Positions 1 through 6,091 of a stretch of DNA of 48,957 nt are shown piece by piece. Under the pieces are notes generated by a model. That model searched no databases. It was given only the letters and a program-made list of their open reading frames with translations, and was not told the origin of the DNA. Position numbers and translations under genes: made by a program. Each line of letters begins with the position of its first letter. Position 1 is the stretch's first letter. The DNA is from Devosia sp. Root635. GTDB lineage: Bacteria; Pseudomonadota; Alphaproteobacteria; Rhizobiales; Devosiaceae. The stretch lies in assembly GCF_001427605.1 (NCBI RefSeq), contig NZ_LMGZ01000014.1, forward strand, positions 1 through 48,957, given 5' to 3'.

Positions 1-158
1 ACGGAAAACCCTTCAAACTCGCCATCAACGCTGCAATGAGAAAGTTCATCACCATCCTCAATGCTATCGTCAACAATCGACAGTTGCTTGACCCGAGGAG
101 ACTTCACTTAAGCCAGCGTTTCGCAAGTGCAGTGCCCTCGGGTCGAGCCCGAGGGTGA
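1..158 (+). mobile_element. IS110-family transposase, C-terminal fragment (cut by window start)
   Basis: Frame 3 is open from the first bases to a TGA at 156-158 and reads GKPFKLAINAAMRKFITILN, then NAIVNNRQ. This matches the C-terminal end of IS110/IS116/IS902-type transposases, which usually end in a KLA/RKxxxxxNAxxR helix. Only about 50 residues are inside the window, so I cannot say whether the element is intact. It lies directly after the end of the ABC permease gene on the opposite strand, where the other subunits of that transporter might be expected. The last residues run into a small GC-rich palindrome and may not belong to the ancestral protein. Confidence 0.6.
141..158. repeat. Small GC-rich palindrome (REP-like)
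   Basis: CCCTCGGG and CCCGAGGG (136-156) form an 8-bp stem around TCGAG, followed by GTGACG. Short elements of this kind are common between genes in Hyphomicrobiales. It separates the transposase end from the ABC permease stop and could work as a terminator, though there is no T-run. Confidence 0.35.
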
Positions 159-176
159 CGCGCGGTGTTTGGTTGC

Positions 177-977
177 CTAGTAGCTCTTCTCTTTCAGATA
201 CCGCTCCAGCAGGCGCACCAGAAGCGACAGCGAAATGGTCATGGTGAGGTAGAGGAAGGCCACGACATTGTAGGTTTCGAAGAACAGGAACGAGCCGGAG
301 GAATAGACCTTGCCGAGCTGGGTGATGTCCTGCACGCCCAGGGCCGAGACCAGCGCGGAATCCTTGATCATCGAGACGAAATCATTGGCCAGAGGCGGCA
401 GGATGGTGCGCAGGGCCTGGGGGAAGGTGACGAGGCGGAAGCATTTCCAGCGGGAAAGGCCGAGCGAGCGCGCCGCTTCGAGCTGGCCGCGATCGACCGA
501 TTCTATCCCCGCGCGGAAAATCTCGGCGATAAAGGCAGAATAGCAGATGGTGAGCGCGACGATGGCGCGCCAGACGAAATCGAACTGGCGGATGGTGACG
601 ACGGTGTCGAAGGGCTGCAGCAGCCAGTTCAGGCCGGCCACCATGCCGGGCGCGCCGACAAAGGCGACGTAGAAGAGGAAAACCAGGACCGGAATGCCGC
701 GGATGATTTCGACGTAGAAGGTGGCGATTTCGCGCAGGACGCGGTTGCCCGAAGTGCGGGCCAGGGCGACGAGCAGGCCGATCAGCGTGGCCACGGTGAA
801 GGCGACCAGAGTGACCCAGATGGTGGTGAGGACGCCGCCTGACAGGGCGCGGAAAATCTGGCTATAGCCCGCATCATTGGTGATAGCCCAGAGGCCGGTG
901 ACAAAGAGCAGCCCGATGGCAAGCAGCCACCAGGGGATACGGGCGAGGATGGAGGGGCGGCGGGCGATATAGGTCAT
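177..977 (-). CDS. Amino-acid ABC transporter permease (HisM/GlnP type)
   Basis: 266-residue inner-membrane permease of the polar amino-acid ABC importers. Hydrophobic segments lie near residues 15-32, 45-72, 92-110 and 135-155, with more towards the C-terminus. The stretch [20 protein letters not shown] (about residues 160-180) is the EAA loop, which contacts the ATPase. The conserved [13 protein letters not shown] and [14 protein letters not shown] segments are typical of the family. It follows the binding-protein gene at 1271-2074 on the same strand, with a repeat-filled gap of 293 bases. No ATPase and no second permease are visible: the next sequence downstream is an IS110 fragment. Function is sure at family level; the substrate is not. 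Confidence 0.9.
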   Translation of the reverse strand: MTYIARRPSILARIPWWLLAIGLLFVTGLWAITNDAGYSQIFRALSGGVLTTIWVTLVAFTVATLIGLLVALARTSGNRVLREIATFYVEIIRGIPVLVFLFYVAFVGAPGMVAGLNWLLQPFDTVVTIRQFDFVWRAIVALTICYSAFIAEIFRAGIESVDRGQLEAARSLGLSRWKCFRLVTFPQALRTILPPLANDFVSMIKDSALVSALGVQDITQLGKVYSSGSFLFFETYNVVAFLYLTMTISLSLLVRLLERYLKEKSY

Positions 978-1002
978 GGTTTTGTTTTGCCCCGCAGGCC
1001 CT

Positions 1003-1257
1003 CAGTCGGTCTTCCCTCCCCCTTGAGGGGTGGGATCGAGGGTGGGGGTGTCGAGGGCTCCTCGCATACCGAGTTCGGGGAGAGCTCGACACCCCCACCC
1101 TGCTCGATTCAACGGACTTAGCTAAAGCTAAGTCCTATCTCGCTTCCAGCCATTCGGGCGTAGCCCTCATGGCCTTCTCACCTCAAATCGCTCCACCGGA
1201 GCGATTTGCCCTGCGGGACGGCTCGAAGCCCCGCAAGGGGGAGGGTGACCCGACTGA
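1003..1257. repeat. Composite GC-rich intergenic repeat, copy A1
   Basis: Fills the gap between the ABC permease and binding-protein genes. It has a perfect 16-bp inverted repeat (1040-1055 with 1085-1100, GGGTGGGGGTGTCGAG and its complement), a 9-bp stem at 1114-1135 (GGACTTAGC / GCTAAGTCC) and a 10-bp stem at 1185-1207 (AAATCGCTCC / GGAGCGATTT). The CCCTCCCCCTTG start and GCAAGGGGGAGGG end recur in five other copies in the window. The inner AAATCGCTCC palindrome recurs in copy A5. Confidence 0.7.
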
Positions 1258-1270
1258 CGCATCGTGACGC

Positions 1271-2074
1271 CTACTGCGCCGAATTGTATTCGTAGAACCA
1301 CTTCTGCTGCAGCGCGTCCATGGTGCCGTCGGCCTTGATCTGGGCCAGGGCGGCGTTGATGGGGGCGACGAGGTCGGAGCCCGGGGTGAGGATGAAGCCG
1401 AAATCCTCGGTGCCGAGCGGCTCGCCGATGATTTTGAAGGCGCCGGGATTGGCGCCGATATAGCCATTGGCCGAGGTCTGGTCCATCAGCACGGTATCGA
1501 CATCGCCGGCCTGCAGGGCTGCGACCGAGGTGCCGAATGTGTCAAACAGCTTGATGCGCGGATTGGCCTCGTCGCCATCGAGCACGTTGTAGACGGCAAC
1601 ATAGAAATTGGTGGTGCCGGCCTGGGCCCCGACCAGATTGGCGGCGTCGGCGGCAAAGCTGGCCGCGTCGGTAAAGCGGGTCTCGTCGGCGCGGACCAGC
1701 ATCAGCTGCTGGCTGGTGAGGTAAGAGTCGGAAAAATCGATCTGGCTCTTGCGCTCGTCATTGATGGTGATGCCATCCATGCCGACCTCGAACTGGCCGT
1801 CGCGCACTGCCTGAATCATCACGTCCCAGCTGGAAAGCTGCCAATCGACCTTGGCATTGAGGCGCTTGGCGATTTCGTTGAAGAGATCGTATTCGAGCCC
1901 GATGCCCTCGCCGGTCGCCGGATCGGCGAAATTGAGCGGCACATAGGCGTTTTCGGTGACGGCGACAATGGTGCGGCCGCCCAGATCGGGCAGCGCATCC
2001 TGGGCCTGGGCGGCAGGCAGGCCCAGGATTGCAACAGCCGCGGCGGCGGCAAGGAACTTGGCGAGCGAAGTCAT
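1271..2074 (-). CDS. Amino-acid ABC transporter substrate-binding protein
   Basis: 267-residue periplasmic solute-binding protein (SBP family 3). A signal peptide is clear, with basic start, hydrophobic core and an AQA-like cleavage site near residue 24. The mature part has family landmarks: [20 protein letters not shown] near the N-terminus, [20 protein letters not shown], and AQAGTTN near the hinge. It supplies substrate to the permease encoded downstream on the same strand. A 9-bp hairpin (2084-2110) lies just before the start, and no strong ribosome-binding site is close to the ATG. Substrate is probably a polar amino acid or a related compound. Confidence 0.9.
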   Translation of the reverse strand: MTSLAKFLAAAAAVAILGLPAAQAQDALPDLGGRTIVAVTENAYVPLNFADPATGEGIGLEYDLFNEIAKRLNAKVDWQLSSWDVMIQAVRDGQFEVGMDGITINDERKSQIDFSDSYLTSQQLMLVRADETRFTDAASFAADAANLVGAQAGTTNFYVAVYNVLDGDEANPRIKLFDTFGTSVAALQAGDVDTVLMDQTSANGYIGANPGAFKIIGEPLGTEDFGFILTPGSDLVAPINAALAQIKADGTMDALQQKWFYEYNSAQ

Positions 2075-2083
2075 GAGGCAGCA

Positions 2084-2110
2084 GTCTCCCGGTCGGTGTT
2101 GCCGGGAGAC
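2084..2110 (-). promoter_or_regulatory. Hairpin in the leader of the amino-acid binding protein
   Basis: GTCTCCCGG and CCGGGAGAC form a perfect 9-bp stem with a 9-base loop, ending 10 bases before the start codon at 2074. It could affect translation or be the end of the upstream yegP-like transcript. There is no T-run, so a simple intrinsic terminator is unlikely. Confidence 0.4.
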
Positions 2111-2127
2111 TAGAGCATCCGGCCAAG

Positions 2128-2179
2128 GCTTGGAAATGGGCTATTACGCCTCGGCTTGGAAATGGGCTATTACGCCTCG
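2128..2179. repeat. Perfect 26-bp tandem duplication
   Basis: The 26 bases at 2128-2153 are repeated without change at 2154-2179. The right copy holds the last codons and stop of the YegP-like gene (minus strand, stop at 2170-2172); the left copy is the same sequence outside the gene. It looks like a recent slippage or short tandem duplication at the gene end. Confidence 0.9.
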
Positions 2180-2541
2180 TCGCTGACCGGTGCGTCAGGT
2201 CCGCGCGTCTGCAGCGATTCAATGGCATTCTTGGCGCTGGACTTGGAGGCATAGGTCTCGGTGCGGACCATGGTCTCGCCATTGCCGGCGACGAAGCGCA
2301 CGAAATGCTGGCCATCCTTGGAGGCAACGATCTCGAAACGGTAGCCGCTGCCGGCTTCCTCGCCCTTGGAGAGATCGACCGTGGCGGCGCCGCGCGCGTT
2401 CTTCTTCAACGACTCGATGGCCGACTTGGCGCTGGCCTTCTGCTTGTAATTCTCCGACCAGAAAATCTTCTCGGAATTGTAGGAGAAATCGAACTTGAAC
2501 TGATCGTTGGCGGCCGGGGTGACGTTGAATTTATGCGCCAT
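2170..2541 (-). CDS. YegP / DUF1508 family protein
   Basis: 123-residue cytoplasmic protein with two copies of the DUF1508 unit, each ending in the typical SK-x-SAK-x-AIESL pattern (about residues 35-50 and 95-110). The MAHKFNVTP start at 2541 is preferred over an upstream in-frame start at 2607, because AGGAG lies about 10 bases before it and because family members begin in this way. The biochemical role of the family is not established. The stop codon sits in a perfect 26-bp tandem duplication. Confidence 0.85.
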   Translation of the reverse strand: MAHKFNVTPAANDQFKFDFSYNSEKIFWSENYKQKASAKSAIESLKKNARGAATVDLSKGEEAGSGYRFEIVASKDGQHFVRFVAGNGETMVRTETYASKSSAKNAIESLQTRGPDAPVSDEA

Positions 2542-2628
2542 GACGCTGAGACTCCTCTTCGGCGGCCGCGACCCGGCCGCCCTCACAAGGGGGTAGATTA
2601 GCGGCATGGGAGCAGAAGGGAAGCCCTC

Positions 2629-2910
2629 CTATGCCCGGTCGATATGGCCCAGGTCGCGGTCGGGATCGATACGATCGCGGACCAGCTGCTTGAGCTGCTT
2701 GACGTCGGGGAAGCCGCCATCGCGCTTGCGTTCCCAGATCAGTTCGCCATCGAGATGGATTTCGAAAATACCCCCGGTGCCGGGCACAAGGGTCACGGCG
2801 CCCATTTCGAGGCTGAAGGTGGAGAGGACTTCGGAGGCCATCCAGGCCGATCGCAGCAGCCAGTTGCACTGGGTGCAGTAGGTGATCGATAGCGTAGGCT
2901 TGTCGGCCAT
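2629..2910 (-). CDS. SelT/SelW/SelH (Rdx) family thioredoxin-fold protein
   Basis: 93-residue protein with CTQC at residues 12-15, the CxxC form of the CxxU motif of the selenoprotein W group. It also has GTGGIFEIHLDGELIWERK, the usual central strand pair, and a C-terminal LKQLVRDRI helix. A thiol redox role is expected, but physiological partners are unknown for bacterial members. Its ATG follows the TGA of the upstream cyclic-nucleotide-binding gene with no space (TGAATG), so the two are almost certainly translated together. Confidence 0.85.
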   Translation of the reverse strand: MADKPTLSITYCTQCNWLLRSAWMASEVLSTFSLEMGAVTLVPGTGGIFEIHLDGELIWERKRDGGFPDVKQLKQLVRDRIDPDRDLGHIDRA

Positions 2911-3372
2911 TCAGGCCTTCTTGCGCTGCTTGACGTCGGCCGGATCGACCAGGCTCGCCAGAATCTGGTCGACGAGGTCGAGATCCTGCCGTTTGCCGGC
3001 GGCCTGCTGCTGCAGGTCAACCAGGTAGGACGTGGTGTAATAGAGCCGCCGCGCCAGCATGGTGGCGATATGCAGCGAGAATTCGGGGCGAGAATCGAGG
3101 AAGGTCAGCGCATCGGCGATTTCATAGGCGGTGACCGCCGACAGCGCCTTGACCGTGGCCGAATGGGGCATGTCGAGCAGCACCGCCATTTCCCCGAAGA
3201 TGGACCCCGGTTCGTCAACATGGGTGACCTGGGTGCGCTCGCGGATAACCTCCACCTGCCCCTCGACCAAAACGTAGAGCCGGCCGAAGCGTTCGCCTTC
3301 GGGCAGCATGACCGCGCCCGGCTTGAAGCTCGCCTGCTTGAGCCCTTTGCAATATTCGAGAATATCGGCCAT
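2911..3372 (-). CDS. Cyclic nucleotide-binding domain protein (Crp-like sensor, no DNA-binding domain)
   Basis: 153 residues, mostly one cNMP-binding jelly roll: MLPEGERFGRLYVLVEGQVE, then EPGSIFGEMAVLLDMPHSAT, which is the phosphate-binding cassette region, though it is SAT rather than the RxA of cAMP binders. The C-terminal helix is long and charged, ending in KQRKKA. No winged helix follows, so it is unlikely to be a Crp/Fnr regulator itself. The start at 3372 has GGAGG five bases upstream; an in-frame start at 3414 is less likely. It is coupled to the SelW-like gene. Confidence 0.85.
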   Translation of the reverse strand: MADILEYCKGLKQASFKPGAVMLPEGERFGRLYVLVEGQVEVIRERTQVTHVDEPGSIFGEMAVLLDMPHSATVKALSAVTAYEIADALTFLDSRPEFSLHIATMLARRLYYTTSYLVDLQQQAAGKRQDLDLVDQILASLVDPADVKQRKKA

Positions 3373-3421
3373 CTGCACCTCCGCCTGCCGGCTTTCTATA
3401 TCGCGTAATCTCAAGGCCGGT

Positions 3422-3454
3422 CAAAGCAAAGCCGCCCGGCGCGAACCGGGCGGC
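3422..3454 (-). terminator. Likely intrinsic terminator of the DUF1236 gene
   Basis: GCCGCCCGG and CCGGGCGGC (3431-3454) form a 9-bp stem with a 6-base loop. Read on the minus strand the stem is followed by TTTGCTTTGA. It lies 20-50 bases after the stop codon at 3474. Confidence 0.65.
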
Positions 3455-3473
3455 CAATGGCTGAAAGGCTCGA

Positions 3474-4112
3474 TCAGTTGATCCAGACCACCGTGCGGTT
3501 GGACTGATCGACCAGAGCCGGGCGATCGCCGAGATAGACATAGCCGTAATGCGAATCGGGGATGGTTGAAATCGCGGTGCCGTCGGGCAGCACGTAGCCG
3601 ACCACCGCATCGCCTTCGACTTCGACCGAGGTCACCGGATTGGCGACGGCGAAATCGGCGGCGGTCTGGGGCACCAGATAGCCCGGCGACTGCACCAAAG
3701 CGCGGCTCTGCAGGTCGACGATCCAGACGCGGTCATTGGCATAGACATAGCCGTATTTGGCGTCGCCCTCGATGGGGTAGACGGTCACGTCGGCGGGGAC
3801 GACGAAGCCGATATCGGCGGTGCCATCGAAATAGATCGGCTCGACCGGATGGGCCGCGACATAGTCGATGGACGAAGTGGCGATGCCTGCTTCAGCGCCG
3901 ATGGTGGCGCCGGCAAAGCCGCCGATGACAGCGCCGATGGGGCCGCCGAGCAGGCCGCCGATCACGGCGCCGGTGGTGCCGCCGCCGGTTGCGCCAATGA
4001 CGGCGCCCGCTTCAGCATCGGACTGGACGCCGACGACCTTGTCCTGCGCGAAAGCAGGGACTGTGGCGGCGAGCGAAAGCGCGGCCACCGAGGCCAAAAG
4101 AATTTTCTTCAT
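3474..4112 (-). CDS. DUF1236 protein with glycine-zipper segment
   Basis: 212-residue exported protein. The first 22 residues form a signal peptide (AFAQ cleavage). Residues about 35-75 are a glycine/alanine-rich stretch of the glycine-zipper type, with repeats such as GAVIGG and GGPIGAVIGGFAG, suggesting membrane or outer-membrane association. Two DUF1236 units follow, each ending YGYVY..DR..VD, which are common in Hyphomicrobiales secreted proteins of unknown role. AAAGGA precedes the ATG. A 7-bp hairpin lies just upstream (4130-4146). Confidence 0.85.
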   Translation of the reverse strand: MKKILLASVAALSLAATVPAFAQDKVVGVQSDAEAGAVIGATGGGTTGAVIGGLLGGPIGAVIGGFAGATIGAEAGIATSSIDYVAAHPVEPIYFDGTADIGFVVPADVTVYPIEGDAKYGYVYANDRVWIVDLQSRALVQSPGYLVPQTAADFAVANPVTSVEVEGDAVVGYVLPDGTAISTIPDSHYGYVYLGDRPALVDQSNRTVVWIN

Positions 4113-4129
4113 TTTTGTTTCCTTTCACG

Positions 4130-4146
4130 GAGTGGCAAAGCCACTC
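4130..4146 (-). promoter_or_regulatory. Hairpin in DUF1236 gene leader
   Basis: GAGTGGC and GCCACTC with a 3-base loop, about 17 bases before the start codon and next to the ribosome-binding site. It may affect translation of the DUF1236 gene. The rest of the 4113-4263 gap shows nothing recognisable. Confidence 0.35.
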
Positions 4147-4263
4147 ATTGCGGCGCGCGAACCAGCAGAGGTCCACGCCATTTCCGCCCCGTGACTGGAC
4201 AACGGGAGTCCGCCCCCTTCGTTCCGGGCGGGGACAAGCCGGCCCGGAGGTGTGGCCGATGGG

Positions 4264-4728
4264 CTACAGAAGCGCCTGGATGGCCGGCTCGAGCGAAGCC
4301 GGCAGGATATCGGGGGCGAAGCGGGCCGCGACCTGGCCATCGCGGCCGACGAGGAACTTGGCGAAATTCCAGGCGATATCGCCGGGATGATTGGCCTTGA
4401 GCCAGGTATAGAGCGGGCTCTCACCGGGGCCATTGACATCGAGCCGGGCGAAGAGCGGAAAGCTGACGCCGAAATTGATCTCGCAAAATTGGGCGATCTC
4501 GGCGGCCGAACCGGGCTCCTGGCCGCCAAACTGGTTGCAGGGAAAACCCAGCACGACGAGGCCATCATCCCCATGGGCCTGCCACAGTGCCTCGAGCCCC
4601 TCATATTGCGGAGTGTGGCCGCATTGGCTGGCGGTATTGACCAGCAGCACCACCTTGCCCGCATAGGCGGCAAGGGGCTGGCTGGTCCCATCCAGCAAAG
4701 GCAGGGTGAAATCGGCAAAAGTGGTCAT
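4264..4728 (-). CDS. Glutathione peroxidase family protein
   Basis: 154-residue thiol peroxidase, the usual length for a bacterial glutathione peroxidase. The peroxidatic cysteine is C36 in NTASQCGHTPQYEGL. A second cysteine, C64, lies in GFPCNQFGGQEPG; Q70, W120 and N121 (WNFAKFLV) complete the catalytic tetrad. It is therefore the cysteine form of the enzyme, probably reduced by thioredoxin or glutathione. Located in the cytoplasm, with no signal peptide. It detoxifies peroxides and lipid hydroperoxides. It stands alone between a DUF1236 gene and a small hypothetical gene. Confidence 0.93.
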   Translation of the reverse strand: MTTFADFTLPLLDGTSQPLAAYAGKVVLLVNTASQCGHTPQYEGLEALWQAHGDDGLVVLGFPCNQFGGQEPGSAAEIAQFCEINFGVSFPLFARLDVNGPGESPLYTWLKANHPGDIAWNFAKFLVGRDGQVAARFAPDILPASLEPAIQALL

Positions 4729-4769
4729 GATGGCACAATCGGCGAGGACGGGGACAGGGGAGGCCCTGC

Positions 4770-4967
4770 TCAGGGCTGGGTGGGCTGCTGCAGGTCGTTT
4801 TCGGACACGATACGCAGATGGGTCTCGGCCTTGGCCTGGACCTTGTATTGCACCGCATGGCCCTCATAGGGCAGCAAGGCGACAATCTGGCATTCGCCGG
4901 CCTTGCGGCTGCTGCTGCCACGATTGGGCAACAGGTCGAGCGTTTGGCCGACCTTGTATTTGTGCAT
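4770..4967 (-). CDS. Small conserved-looking hypothetical protein
   Basis: 65 residues beginning MHKYKVGQTLDLLP, with a small beta-type fold suggested by alternating hydrophobic residues (CQIVALLPYEGHAVQYKVQA). No signal peptide and no known domain that I recognise. CGGAG lies upstream of the start. It runs the same way as the glutathione peroxidase gene and is 41 bases from it, so they may be cotranscribed. Reading-frame quality, codon use and start context make a real gene likely; its role is unknown. Confidence 0.65.
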   Translation of the reverse strand: MHKYKVGQTLDLLPNRGSSSRKAGECQIVALLPYEGHAVQYKVQAKAETHLRIVSENDLQQPTQP

Positions 4968-5363
4968 GTTGGGAACTCCGGCAAAAACCGACTTTATCAG
5001 CTTAACCCGCCCGACGCGAAGATAATCGGCAGGCCGAACGGCCGGACGGCGCGGGCGCCTCCGGATGTGTGGCAGCGGGCGGACCCCGAGACGGTTTTCG
5101 CCCCTGAGGTTTTTAGTAGTGAGACGGAAGCCGCCTCGGGGTGCCGGGACTTGCTCGGACGGCGCGATCGCAAACCCCAGCGGATTGCCGTAGCGCCCCG
5201 CCCGAATGTTTCGTCCGCTCGACCCGAAAGCAGGCGCGACCCCGCCTTCCCCGGCTGGCTTCCGGACGCTCGTCGCTGCAGCGCCGCCCGTATCCCGGAA
5301 GCTGGGGACATCATACGCGCGGTGACGCCTGCAGGGATAAGATGGATAACTTTGCTTGGGACT
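4968..5363. other. 396-base gap without a recognised gene
   Basis: GC-rich region with several possible stems, for example GCTTCCGG at about 5259-5266 with CCGGAAGC at about 5296-5303, and GGGGT/ACCCC around 5138-5178. The open frames across it look like chance frames. It could hold a small RNA or a decayed gene. I do not recognise 6S, tmRNA, SRP or RNase P here. Confidence 0.4.
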
Positions 5364-5945
5364 CTAGCGATTGCGATATTGCTCGATGCGCCTGGCCAGC
5401 TTCTGGCGCAGATCGAGCATCTTCGCCTGGTAGGCGGCATATTGCGGATCTTCATGCGGCGCCTGTGGCGTCTCCAGCCGCGGCCGCAGCCGCCGCACCG
5501 GCAGGGGCACCTTGTCCTTCACCAGCCAGACATAGGCCTTGAGATCGCTGCGCCAGACGCTGTTGGCCGCCTCCCAACCATCGAGCTCCGCCAGGGCCTG
5601 GCCGAGCTGGGTGGCGAGCCCGCCATGATCGGGCGCCGCCATCGGCAGGGGATCATCATGGGCAAGGAAGGGCCTGGCGTCCCGCAACAGCGCCTCGGCC
5701 ACGCCCATGGTATGGCGGGAAACCGGCGCCTCCGGGCGGCGCGTGGCCACGGAAGTGACCTGCGCCTGCAGGGCGCTGAGCCGGAGCCAGAGGGCTTCGT
5801 GGCGGGCCGCGAGGGCGTGGGTGACGCTCGGCAGGGATTTTTTGCGCGGCCTGGCGGGATGGGCGGAGACAGGCGCAGCCTGCTGATCAGGCTGGGTTTG
5901 CGGGGATTGTTCCCCGAAAGGCGGCTGGGTGGTGTGTGGGGTCAT
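5364..5945 (-). CDS. Hypothetical protein sharing a leader with the DUF2793 fibre gene
   Basis: 193 residues. The first 45 are rich in Pro, Gln and Thr and look disordered; the rest is helical with charged segments (LRDARPFLAHDD, LDLRQKLARRIEQYRNR). No known domain recognised. The start at 5945 is chosen because AGGAG lies 7 bases upstream and because the sequence before it is not protein-like. The 5' leader resembles that of the fibre-type gene at 24989-26065, including a 20-base block (5993-6012) with one mismatch, which suggests joint control with a phage or gene-transfer-agent function. Confidence 0.65.
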   Translation of the reverse strand: MTPHTTQPPFGEQSPQTQPDQQAAPVSAHPARPRKKSLPSVTHALAARHEALWLRLSALQAQVTSVATRRPEAPVSRHTMGVAEALLRDARPFLAHDDPLPMAAPDHGGLATQLGQALAELDGWEAANSVWRSDLKAYVWLVKDKVPLPVRRLRPRLETPQAPHEDPQYAAYQAKMLDLRQKLARRIEQYRNR

Positions 5946-5992
5946 GAGGTTCTCCTGTTGGGGCGGGATACCGGACAGGAGAGGATAGAGCG

Positions 5993-6012
5993 GGATGGAG
6001 GGGCGGGGATAA
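5993..6012 (-). promoter_or_regulatory. Leader block shared with the DUF2793 gene
   Basis: GGATGGAGGGGCGGGGATAA on the plus strand matches 26096-26115 at 19 of 20 bases. In both cases it stands 30-50 bases before the start codon of a minus-strand gene and is followed by similar GGTTCTCCT ribosome-binding context. It may be part of a shared promoter or operator. Confidence 0.5.
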
Positions 6013-6035
6013 CTTAATCGAACAGTCTCTACGTC

Positions 6036-6041
6036 TTGACA
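6036..6041 (+). promoter_or_regulatory. Possible -35 element of the DGQHR-dam operon
   Basis: TTGACA, 51 bases before the ATG at 6092. No convincing -10 follows at the right distance, so this is a weak call. Confidence 0.25.
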
Positions 6042-6091
6042 CCTCGAAGCAGCAAGCGCCTTCTGCGAGTAAATTGGGGGGCAAAGCAACG

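Noticed and set aside
2561..2581. GGCGGCCG/CGGCCGCC hairpin after the SelW-like gene as terminator
   Set aside because: Good 8-bp stem but no T-run and very close to the next start; function cannot be judged.
4997..5455. 152-codon minus-strand frame in the gap at 5 kb
   Set aside because: Arg/Ser-rich translation, overlaps the end of the next gene, no ribosome-binding site, no recognisable motif.
6074..6091. TTG start for the DGQHR protein
   Set aside because: ATG at 6092 is in frame, better supported, and no ribosome-binding site fits the TTG.
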